Assembly: GCA_910589055.1 (NCBI GenBank)
Contig: CAJURN010000002.1
Coordinates: forward strand, 1-44,091
Direction of reading: 5' to 3'
DNA: 44,091 nucleotides
Origin: an uncultured Muribaculaceae bacterium
GTDB lineage: Bacteria; Bacteroidota; Bacteroidia; Bacteroidales; Muribaculaceae
Position 1 is the stretch's first letter. Each line of letters starts with the position of its first letter. Both the position numbers and the translations under genes were made by a program. Below, one piece after another: positions 22,012 through 30,818 of the stretch. Under the pieces are notes generated by a model. It saw nothing but the letters and a program-made list of their open reading frames with translations, was not told the DNA's origin and searched no databases.

Positions 22012-23910
22012 ATGATGAAAAAACTGATTCTGTTATCCATTGCATTATGCTTTGGGTATGTTAATGTACTTGCCTTGGTTGGATACAAGTTCGACGTGGA
22101 AGACTTTACTTATACAATTAATTCCGATTATCCTCCATTCGCAACAGTCACATCTTATAATGGTGTGGAATCGGAGGCTGAAATTCCGGAAACAGTTCAA
22201 TGTATGTATGGAAATTATACTGTCAATAGGATTGGGGAGGATGCCTTTTATAGATGTTACAATTTGAAATCGGTGAAACTGCCTGTAAGTTTGAAAGAAA
22301 TTGAGCCATGGGCTTTTGGCGAATGTGCTTCTTTGACGTCAATAGATATTCCGGAAGGTACTGAAACAATTTATACGAGTGCTTTCTATTTATGTAAGTC
22401 TATGTCTGAAGTAAACCTCCCTAAATCTATGCGACGAATCGGGACATGGGCATTTGGTGGATGTACGAATCTTGAAAAAATTGAGATACCGGAAGGTGTG
22501 ACTCATATTCTATCCCACACTTTTATCGGCTGTGAATCACTAAAGGAAATCTCTCTGCCTCAATCTATTCAGGTACTTGGAGATTCTGCCTTTTTAGACT
22601 GTCATTCTCTTGAAAAAATTAATTTTAATGATGGAATAAGTTATATTGGAGAAGCTGCATTTTTAAAATGCACTTCATTGAAGTCCGTACATATCCCGGC
22701 TGGAATATCGGCAATACAAGAAGCCGCCTTTTTTTCTTGTACTTCTTTAGAAGAGGTGATATTTCACGATAAGGTAGATTATATTTTAAATGAGGCTTTT
22801 GCCGGATGTTCGTCTTTAAAAAATATATCATTGCCTGAGTCGTTGTCAGGCATAGGAGAGTGGGCATTTTTTGAATGTTCGTCTCTTGAAAGAATTTATA
22901 TTCCAAAATCGGTATCTATAATTGGCTCCCTTGCATTTGCCAAGTGTCAGAACCTTACAGGGGTTGATGTGGCCCCGGAAAATCAGTTCTATGTTTCGGT
23001 CGATGGTGCATTATTATCGCATGATAAGACGATGTTGAATTATGTACCCTCTACTGTAATCGAATATACTATGCCATCCTCAGTAACAGATGTAAGAGTG
23101 GGTGCATTTGCTTATTGTACAATATTGGAGAAGGTAAATTTTTCTCCCAAGACCGCTTTTATAAAAGAATTGGCATTTGAAAATTGCAGTTCCTTGAAAA
23201 GGATAGATATACCGAAATCCATATCGTTTATAAGTCCGGAGGCATTTGGTTTCTGTACGTCATTGGAAAATATCTATGTGGAGCCGGGTGGAAGCGGTCC
23301 GTATGTCTCAGTTGACGGAGTTTTGTTTGATACTCCAATTCATGAATTGCTTTGTGTCCCCGGCGGAAGGACTTCTTATGTAATTCCGAATACAGTCACG
23401 ACCATTGGTCACTATGCCTTTTGTGGTTGTAAATCTTTAACCGAGGTTTTTATCCCGGAGGGTGTTACTCATATTTACAGAAGCGCTTTTCACGCCTGCG
23501 ATAAATTAAAACAGATTGAACTTCCGGCTTCTTTGGATTTTATCTATCCTTATGCTTTTGCATACTGCTCAGGACTTGAGAAAATTATTTGTAAAGCACC
23601 TACTCCTCCATATTGTACTTCCGGCACGGCTTCTTGCTTTTATCGTATTCCGGACGAAATACCTGTTTATGTGCCGGATAATAAAGTATCTGAATATGCT
23701 CAAAATTCAACTTGGAAGTATTTTAAGAATTTCAAGCCTATTTCTGAATTTCAGTCGGGTGTCGACTTCTTGATTGATACAGATGATACCGCTGTTATAT
23801 CTGTTTATGATATTAACGGTGTTTTTGTCGGTAATTCATTGGAAGGATTATCTGCGGGTATTTATATCGTTCGAAGTGGAAAGAATGTCAAAAAAGTATT
23901 GGTGCGTTAG
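22012..23910 (+). CDS. BspA-type leucine-rich-repeat surface protein with sorting domain
   Basis: A 632-residue protein with a signal peptide (MMKKLILLSIALCFGYVNVLA) and about sixteen BspA/LRR_5 repeats of 23 residues, each of the kind IGEDAFYRCYNLKSVKLP. The last 50 residues (ISVYDINGVFVGNS, then AGIYIVRSGKNVKKVLVR) match the pattern of a type IX secretion C-terminal domain, so the protein is probably exported and anchored on the cell surface. Relatives bind host matrix or other microbes, but the ligand here is unknown. The DNA is markedly more AT-rich than its neighbours, which suggests acquisition or relaxed codon selection. A weak -7 box (TATCTTCG, 21979-21986) precedes it. Confidence 0.9.
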   Translation: MMKKLILLSIALCFGYVNVLALVGYKFDVEDFTYTINSDYPPFATVTSYNGVESEAEIPETVQCMYGNYTVNRIGEDAFYRCYNLKSVKLPVSLKEIEPWAFGECASLTSIDIPEGTETIYTSAFYLCKSMSEVNLPKSMRRIGTWAFGGCTNLEKIEIPEGVTHILSHTFIGCESLKEISLPQSIQVLGDSAFLDCHSLEKINFNDGISYIGEAAFLKCTSLKSVHIPAGISAIQEAAFFSCTSLEEVIFHDKVDYILNEAFAGCSSLKNISLPESLSGIGEWAFFECSSLERIYIPKSVSIIGSLAFAKCQNLTGVDVAPENQFYVSVDGALLSHDKTMLNYVPSTVIEYTMPSSVTDVRVGAFAYCTILEKVNFSPKTAFIKELAFENCSSLKRIDIPKSISFISPEAFGFCTSLENIYVEPGGSGPYVSVDGVLFDTPIHELLCVPGGRTSYVIPNTVTTIGHYAFCGCKSLTEVFIPEGVTHIYRSAFHACDKLKQIELPASLDFIYPYAFAYCSGLEKIICKAPTPPYCTSGTASCFYRIPDEIPVYVPDNKVSEYAQNSTWKYFKNFKPISEFQSGVDFLIDTDDTAVISVYDINGVFVGNSLEGLSAGIYIVRSGKNVKKVLVR

Positions 23911-23983
23911 TGTCTGTACTTATAAAAAATTTTTTTTTGTTTAATTTTGCGCTAATATTGTATTATGATTGTTTATAATATTT

Positions 23984-25066
23984 ATGAAAGCAAAATATAC
24001 ATTACTGACCGCGTTCTTAGCCGTGGCAGTCAGCGCGTCGGCAGCCGGTTCCGTGCGTTGGCTTGAGGAAGTGCATAACTTCGGAGCCTTCGACGAAGAC
24101 AACGGCATCGCAACCGCGAATTTCAAATTTATCAACACCGGCGATGAGCCTGTTGAGGTGACAAGCGTGCGCACCTCATGCGGCTGCACAACGCCGCGCT
24201 ATTCTTCTCGCCCCGTCGCTCCCGGCGACACCGGTACAGTCGTGATTGAATACGACCCGAAAGGCCGTCCCGGACGGTTCAAGAAAAAAATATACGTGGA
24301 CATGAACACCGAACCGTCCCGCACACGCCTTTTTATCGAAGGAGTTGTAATCGGCTCGCCTGCAACCGTGGCGCAGCGCTTTCCGGTGGAATGTGGACGC
24401 CTCCAGCTCTCGACGTCGGCGGCTTTGTTCGGTGAAATCACCAAGGGGAAGATGTCGACGCTTTTTGTCGACGGCTACAATCGCTCATCCGATTCCATAG
24501 CCCCGGTGGTCGACAATATGCCCGAATACATCGAGGTGGCTGTCAAGCCCGAAGTTGTAGCCCCCGGCGAGCAGACGTCGTTCATCTTCTACTATAACTC
24601 GGCAAAATGTCCTCAGTGGGGAGTGGTGACGGATTCCGTCACGATACGCCCCGACAAGGAGTCGACGGTCTCGCTCACAATCCCCGCAGTTGCAATACTC
24701 AACGAAGATTTCTCCAAACTCACTCCTGGTCAGCTTGCAAAAGCTCCACAGGTGCGTGTGGAAGCAGAATCCCTCGATTTCGGCACTCTCGCGCAGTCAT
24801 CATCCGAGCCTGTGACAAAGACCATGACCGTGAAGAACATCGGGAAATCGCCCTTGAAAATACGTCGTATCCACACCGCTGACCGCGGGGTCTCCGTTTC
24901 AATCGACAAGGACACTCTCAAGCCCGGCAAGACGGCAACAGTCACAGTCACGGTAGTTCCCTCGCAACTCCCCGGTGCGTTGCTCAACTCCCGCATCACC
25001 CTCATCACCAACGACCCTGCCGCTCCCGTCAAAACCCTCCGCGCCGTAGCCGCATTGCAGAAGTAA
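23984..25066 (+). CDS. DUF1573 exported protein
   Basis: Bacteroidales periplasmic or surface protein of 360 residues (start at ATG 23984). It has a signal peptide (MKAKYTLLTAFLAVAVSASA) and Ig-like domains of the DUF1573 type: the first (WLEEVHNFGAFDEDNGIATANF; CGCTTPRYS; PGDTGTVVIEYDPKGRPGRF) near residues 25-120, and a second, ASH-like one at about 255-350 (ESLDFGTLAQSSSEPVTKTM). The molecular role of the family is not established. A -7 box TAATTTTG lies at 23942-23949, giving a leader of about 28 nt. The GC content returns to that of the surrounding genome, in contrast with the AT-rich gene before it. Confidence 0.9.
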   Translation: MKAKYTLLTAFLAVAVSASAAGSVRWLEEVHNFGAFDEDNGIATANFKFINTGDEPVEVTSVRTSCGCTTPRYSSRPVAPGDTGTVVIEYDPKGRPGRFKKKIYVDMNTEPSRTRLFIEGVVIGSPATVAQRFPVECGRLQLSTSAALFGEITKGKMSTLFVDGYNRSSDSIAPVVDNMPEYIEVAVKPEVVAPGEQTSFIFYYNSAKCPQWGVVTDSVTIRPDKESTVSLTIPAVAILNEDFSKLTPGQLAKAPQVRVEAESLDFGTLAQSSSEPVTKTMTVKNIGKSPLKIRRIHTADRGVSVSIDKDTLKPGKTATVTVTVVPSQLPGALLNSRITLITNDPAAPVKTLRAVAALQK

Positions 25067-25122
25067 GCTCCACCGCCCACCGTCCGTTTTTGTCCAAGCC
25101 GGGAGCTTTAGCTCAGTCCGGA

Positions 25123-25166
25123 AAAAACAATTGCCCCGATGCCGACTCAGCGGCACCGGGGCAATC
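25123..25166 (-). terminator. Terminator of the glutaminase-family gene
   Basis: ATTGCCCCG (25131-25139) pairs with CGGGGCAAT (25158-25166) around a further small stem (GCCG/CGGC). On the minus strand TTGTTTTTT follows. It lies just past the end of the convergent DUF1573 gene and may stop that transcript too. Confidence 0.88.
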
Positions 25167-25200
25167 TTGCAGAATTATATAACATTCAACCATAAAAGGC

Positions 25201-26130
25201 TTATTCAACGCTCACGCGGGCCGAGGCAAATACATTAAGCCCCAGAGCGTTGGCGATGTAGCGGACAGTTTTAGCCGCCTTTTCGCTCACGCCGCGTCCG
25301 TTAAGTTCGGGAGCGTAGGCCACGATGGCGCCGAAGCCCGGCATTACGGCTACTACACCGCCGCCGAATCCTGTACGGGCAGGAACTCCTGCGGTCATCA
25401 TCCATGCCTTGATATTGTGGTGCATGCCGCGTGTACCCATCAGGGTAACGACCGAAGCGGCAATCTTTCCGTCGAAGGCAGGTTCGCCGGTGAGAGGATT
25501 ACGGCCGTCGGCAGCTACTGTCGCGCCCATGTCGGCAAGCTGTTTGGCCGACATCCGCAGCGACAATAATTTGGTATAAAGGTCAATAGTCGTCGTGGAG
25601 TCGTCGTAGAGATAATACTCCGCTTCGGCGAGTTTGTTCACGGTGTCGGCATCCGCAGCCTGCTTTTTCAATGTCTCATAAAGAGCATCGTCAAGCACAG
25701 GCTCCGAACCCGCAAGGTCAACAAGCTGATTAAGAATCACCGAATATTTTCCTTCCGGATCGTTCTGCGGAACAACGGCGCTTACCGCGCGAAGTCCGTG
25801 CGAGCCAAGAGGAATGTCAGGTTTTACTTTCTTGGAATCCTTGGACTTGCAGCAACATGTGCCGCTTTTCTTTACAAGTTCTTCAGCCGAGTTCTGGCTC
25901 AGAAGAACCACTGATACGGGCAGTTTGGCAATTTCGCCGAGAGGGAACAGCGAATCAACATCACCCTTGTCGACACGTCGGCCATCGGTGAGCACGACAC
26001 TTATGGCATACTCGCCTGCCTTCGTGGAGGTGACGCGCGAATCTACTGTTCCGTCGCTTTCCGACTTGAATTGCTGGTAAGCCTCTTCAACCGCCTTCTG
26101 GACGTCATTGAATGAAATTTTTCTTTCCAT
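25201..26130 (-). CDS. Glutaminase-family protein lacking the catalytic serine
   Basis: At 309 residues it has the length and C-terminal landmarks of serine-type glutaminase (GlsA): DDSTTTIDLYTKLLSLRMSA, MGTRGMHHNI, GVPARTGFGGGVVAVMPG. Glutaminases use Ser and Lys in an S-x-x-K motif (F-x-I-x-S-I-S-K). Here the aligned segment is FPLGEIAK (62-69): Lys69 is kept but Ser66 is Glu. The expected NAGA substrate loop also appears altered (HGLRAVSAV), and a Cys/Lys insert (SGTCCCKSKDSKK, 89-101) has no counterpart I know. The enzyme is therefore unlikely to hydrolyse glutamine in the usual way; a different activity or a regulatory role is possible. No glsA symbol is given for that reason. It has its own terminator and an inverted repeat in the leader. 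Confidence 0.85.
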   Translation of the reverse strand: MERKISFNDVQKAVEEAYQQFKSESDGTVDSRVTSTKAGEYAISVVLTDGRRVDKGDVDSLFPLGEIAKLPVSVVLLSQNSAEELVKKSGTCCCKSKDSKKVKPDIPLGSHGLRAVSAVVPQNDPEGKYSVILNQLVDLAGSEPVLDDALYETLKKQAADADTVNKLAEAEYYLYDDSTTTIDLYTKLLSLRMSAKQLADMGATVAADGRNPLTGEPAFDGKIAASVVTLMGTRGMHHNIKAWMMTAGVPARTGFGGGVVAVMPGFGAIVAYAPELNGRGVSEKAAKTVRYIANALGLNVFASARVSVE

Positions 26131-26132
26131 GA

Positions 26133-26184
26133 TTATGGTATGTTTTTATGTTAGTTGTAGTACTTTTTGAATTACATACCATAA
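26133..26184 (-). promoter_or_regulatory. Perfect inverted repeat in the leader of the glutaminase-family gene
   Basis: TTATGGTATGT (26133-26143) and ACATACCATAA (26174-26184) are perfect 11-bp inverted arms with a 30-nt spacer, 3 nt upstream of the ATG. In RNA the arm next to the start could fold away the ribosome entry site; in DNA the dyad could be an operator. Confidence 0.55.
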
Positions 26185-26220
26185 ACGCCCCCGCCTCCGA
26201 AAAGGTTTAAGGGGATAGCG

Positions 26221-26357
26221 TTAGATATAGGGTGAAGGGTGAAATTTTAAGGGTGAAAAGTGAAAGGTGAAAAGTGAAGGAAAATGTTATCGAGTAAATA
26301 ACCATTATCTTCACTTGGAAATCTTGATTTCCAAATTTCACTTTTCACCTTTCACCC
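26221..26357. repeat. GGTGAAAAGTGAA inverted repeat block
   Basis: Several copies of GGTGAAA/AAGTGAA (26229-26278) are followed 60 bp later by their complement (26336-26357, ending CTTTTCACCTTTCACCC). The two form a long imperfect hairpin between the porin end and the glutaminase-family start. The same word set reappears at 43861-44018. Confidence 0.8.
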
Positions 26358-26369
26358 ATAATCTAATGC

Positions 26370-27662
26370 TCAGAAGCTATACTGCAGCATTGCCTCCAGG
26401 CGGTTGGCGCGGCCATGGTCGCCGTTGAAGTCCTTGCGTGTGCCGTGGAGATACTCAAGGCCGAAACGAAGGTCGCTCCACATGTCGTAGAACACATTCA
26501 CCGCAGCATATTGGCCGTAGCGGTAAGCCGAGCCGCCGAGACTTTTGTCAACATCGCCGAAAAGCTGCGAGCGGCTGTACGACACTGATGCGAAAAGTTT
26601 TGGCGTGAAATTATACTGGAATCCGGCAGTCCATCCGGCGGCGCGCGGTGCAACCAATTTGCCATTTGTGTCCGGAGAGCCTACAAGGTCAAGCCCTTGG
26701 CCTGCAAAGTCATTGATATAATTTGATATGCCACGTCCGTAGGTGTAATGACCGAAGAATTTCAGGCCGCCCACAACGTTGGTGATGGCGCTGAGCTGCA
26801 CGCCCCAGCCTGTCACAAAATGATTCCGGCCTGCAAGCTCGTCGCGGTAGCTCAACTCGCGCAGTATGCCCGACAGGCGGATGTGGCTTGCCTCCTCGTT
26901 CCATCCGTATTGGATATAGAGGGGAATATCGGGAAAGCGCTGTGCAATGGCGCGTGTGGCGTCGGTAGTGGTGTATTTGGCTTCGGGAAGTTCAACGGAA
27001 ATGGCTCCCGAAAAACCGCGCCACGACGGAGTGCGGTACTGCACAAGCATGTTCTTGGCGGTAACCTGACCGGACGGACTTTGATCGTCTACTGTCGGAG
27101 CCATTGCAGGAGCATCCGAGAAGGTGCTTCGGGCCTTACCTAAGGTAAGATTGCCCACGCTTACGTAAGCCTGGTCCAGTTTGAGTCCGTAACCTCCGTT
27201 GTCGCCCGTGAAATTAGTCTGAAGATACACAATTACCCTGCCGAGACGTGTCTTTCGTGCAACCATCTTTAAAAACAAGGTGGAATGTTTGGCCGAGGCT
27301 CCGAAGCGTTGACGTTGAGCGGGGTCAAAAGGGGTAGGAATGTTATATGTTGCGAATCCGTCGTTGTCGATGGCTCCGTCCATGTCGTACATCGCCAGAG
27401 CCTTGACATAGCCGCCTATACCTAAGGCAACACGTCCCTGCTTGTCAAAGAACAGAAACCGGGGTGCGGCAGGATCCTGGAAAGCAAGATTCGTGCGGGA
27501 ATACAGCATCGCGATGTGTTCACGGTGTTCAGGCGATTCCGGATTGCCCGAAAGAGTGATAATACGCGACGGAATCGAGTCGGAGGCCGTCTCTCCCACA
27601 GGGGAAGCAAGCAGTGCCGGTGCGCATAATAGAGCAAGAGCACAAGAAAGAATCAGTTTCAT
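26370..27662 (-). CDS. DcaP-like outer-membrane porin
   Basis: A 430-residue protein with a signal peptide (MKLILSCALALLCAPALLASP) and a beta-barrel pattern: alternating hydrophobic/aromatic strands (RVALGIGGYVKALAMYD, GRVIVYLQTNF, RFGLEYLHGTRKDF) and a C-terminal aromatic residue (LQYSF), the normal signal for barrel assembly. The TLGKARSTF segment and the overall layout resemble DcaP-type trimeric porins. Its substrate is unknown. It follows the M16 gene but is separated by a terminator at 27738-27769, so it is probably transcribed alone. Confidence 0.82.
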   Translation of the reverse strand: MKLILSCALALLCAPALLASPVGETASDSIPSRIITLSGNPESPEHREHIAMLYSRTNLAFQDPAAPRFLFFDKQGRVALGIGGYVKALAMYDMDGAIDNDGFATYNIPTPFDPAQRQRFGASAKHSTLFLKMVARKTRLGRVIVYLQTNFTGDNGGYGLKLDQAYVSVGNLTLGKARSTFSDAPAMAPTVDDQSPSGQVTAKNMLVQYRTPSWRGFSGAISVELPEAKYTTTDATRAIAQRFPDIPLYIQYGWNEEASHIRLSGILRELSYRDELAGRNHFVTGWGVQLSAITNVVGGLKFFGHYTYGRGISNYINDFAGQGLDLVGSPDTNGKLVAPRAAGWTAGFQYNFTPKLFASVSYSRSQLFGDVDKSLGGSAYRYGQYAAVNVFYDMWSDLRFGLEYLHGTRKDFNGDHGRANRLEAMLQYSF

Positions 27663-27737
27663 AAGATGATTTTCGGATTAGAAATGTTGTTTACGATTTT
27701 ATAACACATCCGTCTCCGCTTAGGTTCCGTCAAAGCA

Positions 27738-27769
27738 CAAAAAAACTCCGCCGGAAATCTCCGGCGGAG
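27738..27769 (-). terminator. Terminator of the long M16 peptidase gene
   Basis: CTCCGCCGGA (27746-27755) pairs with TCCGGCGGAG (27760-27769); on the minus strand seven T residues follow (27745-27739). It lies between the M16 stop and the porin start. Confidence 0.9.
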
Positions 27770-27806
27770 CCTTATCACGTGGCCTTATAGTCTATTTGCC
27801 TAAATA

Positions 27807-27842
27807 GCCTATAATCTTTAATCTTTTTAATCCTTAATCTTT
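27807..27842. repeat. TTAATC-type short repeat at the end of the M16 gene
   Basis: Four degenerate copies of AATCTTTAATC/TTAATCCTTAATC run into the M16 stop codon. They belong to the same dispersed family as 14573-14699 and 31505-31622. Confidence 0.7.
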
Positions 27843-30665
27843 TTTCTCGGGGTCAAGCAGGATTACACGGTAATTGCCCTGGTCGAGGAGCTGCTTCATG
27901 AAGTTCTGAACGTCCTCAACAGTGATTTCGTTGAGAGTTTCAACTGCGTTGGTGAAAGTCTGTACGCCGTTGATCTGGGTAGCGGCGATAGCACCTGCCC
28001 AGTCTTCGTTCTTTTCAAGGCTTTCGTTGGCGCTCTTCACCATGAATTCTTTTACGGGGTTGAGTTCCTCTGCGGTAACGTCGGAAGTCATGGCAAATAC
28101 CATATCCTTGATTGCTGCGAGAGCCTCGTCCTTCATTTCAGGCTTCATGGGGAAAGGAATCTGAAGCACGGTGTTTGTTTCGCCGTAGCGGCTCAGAGAG
28201 CTGGAAGCACCGATAGAGTAGGTTGCGCCCATTTCCTCGCGGATCTTGTTGAGAAGACGCTTGGAAAGAATCTGGCCTGCGATAGATGCAAGCAGCTTGT
28301 TCTTGGCGGTGTAGTCGGTTTTGCCGAAGGTGGCGATGAATACCCACGACTGGGGTGTCTGCATTTCGGTGGTGTTGACTACTGTGTCGTTGCCGGGTGC
28401 GGGTTCAAATGCGGGATCGGTAACGATGGTCTTGGAAGCCTTGGCGGCATCGGCGGGCAGAGTGGCGATGTACTGTTCCATCAGGGGGAGGAATGTAGCC
28501 TCGTCGATATTGCCGGTGAACACGAATGTGTAGTCGGCGGCATTGGCGAGCATCTTGCGGGTGATGGCGAGGGTCTCGTCAAGTTTGGCGGCCTCGATGT
28601 CGGCGGAAGTGATGGCCTGCTTTGCGGGAGCCTTGAAGAGAGCCTTCATGAGGTTCTTGCCGAAGAGATATTCGGGGTTGGATTCCTGGTTGGCAACGAT
28701 GCCCTTGATGGAGCTCTGCATTGCTGCAAATTCGTCGGCGGTGATGTTCATGCCGGTGAATGTTGCGTAGATAAGTTCCATGAGGGTGGGAAGGTCCTTG
28801 ATGGTGGTGTTGCCTTCAACCTCACGCAGATATGAGTCGGCTGTGAAGCCTACGTTGGCCTGCTTGCCCTGGAGATACTTCTGAAGGTCGGAGTTGGTGT
28901 AGTCGTTCAGGCCGTGGCGGCTGAGGGCGTAGGGCATGAACTTGACGGTTGCGGCAAGTGCCGGGTCAACTGTGGAGGTGCCGTTGCCTACTGCGATTGC
29001 GTCGAAGTAGATTTCATTCTTGGCAAATTCGGTGGGCTTCACGATTACCTTGACACCATTGGAGAGGGTGTATTCGGTAGCGTTCCATTCTGCAAGTTTG
29101 CGGGAAGATGTGATTTTGCCTGCCTTGGGAAGGTTGGGGATAAGCGGGTCGGTACGCATCTCATCCTTGTAGGCTTCGAGTGTTTCGTCGTCAATGGCAT
29201 TGACTGTGGCTACAAACTGCTCTTCGGTGGGAACAACATAGGTGTCGTTTTCGGGAAGGATGGCTACAACGATACGGTTGTCGTCGGTAACAAGCTGGGG
29301 CAGAAGGGTGTTGATTTGATCCACGGTAAATACGTTGGCGTACTGGTCGTAGAGCTGCTTCTCGACTGCGATGCCGGGAGCGGGAATGTTGTCAACGAAC
29401 AGACGTACGTATTCTTTGGAATAGCTGTCGTTCTCGCGGTCGTCGCGGCTGTCAAATTCTTTCTCGATTGACGAAATGAATTCGGCACGTGCGCGTTCGT
29501 ATTCTCCAACGGTGAAGCCGTGCTGTGTGGCGCGGAGAACCTCACGGTAAGCCTCAGCGAATCCGGGGAGGATGTCATTACCCTTGCCGGTCACGTTGAG
29601 TGTGAGGGCTTCCTTGGTCTTGGCAAGGAAGAAATCGCTGATATACACACTTGCTGACGCATAGTCGGTGTCGGGTTTCTTGGCAAGTTCGCTCAGGCGG
29701 TTGTTGAGCATGCGCTGAACCATTGTTGTCATGTAGTTCACAGCGAAGAAAAGCTGGGTGTTGCGCATCTCGCGGGGAACCATGGTCTCGGTTTTGAACA
29801 TCATCATCACCTCACCGGCCTTCACTTCCTTGTCCTTGCCGATTGCATAGATGGTGCCGGGGGTGTCCTCTACTTCAAAGTAGATGCGCTCCTTGGCGTT
29901 GGCGGGCATGGGGATGGGCGAGAAGATTTCCTTGATTTTCGATTCGATGTAGGTCGGGTCGATGTCGCCGACAACGATAATAGCCTGCTGGTCGGGACGG
30001 TACCATGTGTGGTAGTAGTCAACGAGTGCCTGTGCGGGGAAGTTGTCAACAACCTCCATTGTGCCGATAGGCAGGCGGTAGCCGTAGCGGTTGTCGGGGT
30101 AGATGGTGGGAAGAAGCTGCTCGAGAACGCGCATGCTTCCTACGTTGGAACGGCGCCATTCTTCATGGATTACACCGCGCTCGGCGTCGATTTCCTTCGG
30201 GTCGAGAGTGAGGTCGCACGACCAGTCGTGGAGGATAAGAAGACAGGAGTCCTGCACGCTTGTGCGGCTTACGGGCACATTGGAAATGTTGTAGACGGTT
30301 TCGTCAACCGAAGTGTAGGCGTTGAGGTTGTAGCCGAATTTCACACCCACCGACTCAAGCCAGTTGATGATGCCCTTTTCAGGGAAGTTGGTGGTTCCGT
30401 TGAAGCACATGTGCTCAAGGAAGTGGGCCAGACCGCGCTGATTGTCTTCCTCAAGGATAGAGCCTACTTTCTGGGCAATGTAGAAGTCGGCCTGACCCTT
30501 GGGGGTGGCGTTCTTGCGGATGTAATATGTAAGACCGTTGTCAAGTTTTCCGGTCACGAGAGCCGGATCCTGGGGAAGCTGTTGCATCTCCTGGGCCATT
30601 GTCATAGAAGCGCCGCTCAGAAGTAGCGTAAGCGCTGCAAGACCTCTTAAAATAAATTTCTTCAT
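27834..30665 (-). CDS. M16-family zinc peptidase, two-unit exported form
   Basis: Pitrilysin-type metallopeptidase of 943 residues, the full-length double M16 form. It has a signal peptide (MKKFILRGLAALTLLLSGASMTMA), the active zinc motif HFLEH at residues 81-85, and a second, inactive M16 half starting near residue 520 (WNATEYTLSNGVKVIVKP). The third ligand is expected in the ERGVIHEEWRR segment. It probably degrades peptides in the periplasm. A -7 box TAAATTTG (30707-30700) lies 35 bp upstream. No lipobox is seen. The gene is long but has no break. Confidence 0.95.
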   Translation of the reverse strand: MKKFILRGLAALTLLLSGASMTMAQEMQQLPQDPALVTGKLDNGLTYYIRKNATPKGQADFYIAQKVGSILEEDNQRGLAHFLEHMCFNGTTNFPEKGIINWLESVGVKFGYNLNAYTSVDETVYNISNVPVSRTSVQDSCLLILHDWSCDLTLDPKEIDAERGVIHEEWRRSNVGSMRVLEQLLPTIYPDNRYGYRLPIGTMEVVDNFPAQALVDYYHTWYRPDQQAIIVVGDIDPTYIESKIKEIFSPIPMPANAKERIYFEVEDTPGTIYAIGKDKEVKAGEVMMMFKTETMVPREMRNTQLFFAVNYMTTMVQRMLNNRLSELAKKPDTDYASASVYISDFFLAKTKEALTLNVTGKGNDILPGFAEAYREVLRATQHGFTVGEYERARAEFISSIEKEFDSRDDRENDSYSKEYVRLFVDNIPAPGIAVEKQLYDQYANVFTVDQINTLLPQLVTDDNRIVVAILPENDTYVVPTEEQFVATVNAIDDETLEAYKDEMRTDPLIPNLPKAGKITSSRKLAEWNATEYTLSNGVKVIVKPTEFAKNEIYFDAIAVGNGTSTVDPALAATVKFMPYALSRHGLNDYTNSDLQKYLQGKQANVGFTADSYLREVEGNTTIKDLPTLMELIYATFTGMNITADEFAAMQSSIKGIVANQESNPEYLFGKNLMKALFKAPAKQAITSADIEAAKLDETLAITRKMLANAADYTFVFTGNIDEATFLPLMEQYIATLPADAAKASKTIVTDPAFEPAPGNDTVVNTTEMQTPQSWVFIATFGKTDYTAKNKLLASIAGQILSKRLLNKIREEMGATYSIGASSSLSRYGETNTVLQIPFPMKPEMKDEALAAIKDMVFAMTSDVTAEELNPVKEFMVKSANESLEKNEDWAGAIAATQINGVQTFTNAVETLNEITVEDVQNFMKQLLDQGNYRVILLDPEKKD

Positions 30666-30699
30666 CTTGAAAATGATATGGTTGGAATAAATATTTTGC

Positions 30700-30707
30700 C
30701 AAATTTA
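30700..30707 (-). promoter_or_regulatory. -7 box of the long M16 gene
   Basis: Minus strand TAAATTTG matches TAnnTTTG, 35 nt upstream of the ATG. No clear -33 TTTG was seen. Confidence 0.5.
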
Positions 30708-30804
30708 CGATAATTAGACGCACGCACGCACCGAAAATTACTTCCGACGGGTGAAAAAATGTTAAACGCCCCTCTCCACCCCTCTTCCCCTGCCGTGAAA
30801 TGCC

Positions 30805-30812
30805 TAATTTTG
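30805..30812 (+). promoter_or_regulatory. -7 box very close to the nucleosidase start
   Basis: TAATTTTG ends 6 nt before the ATG at 30819, so the mRNA would have almost no leader. This supports the ATG at 30819 over an upstream in-frame start at 30759. No good -33 box is visible. Confidence 0.5.
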
Positions 30813-30818
30813 CAAATT

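Noticed and set aside
25098..25122. tRNA-like phrase AGCTTTAGCTCAGTCCGG
   Set aside because: It resembles the start of a tRNA (D-arm), but no anticodon arm, T-arm or acceptor match follows; chance similarity.
30759..30818. Longer start for the MTA/SAH nucleosidase
   Set aside because: It would begin upstream of the -7 box at 30805-30812 and adds 20 residues not typical of the family, which normally begins MKTGIIVAM.
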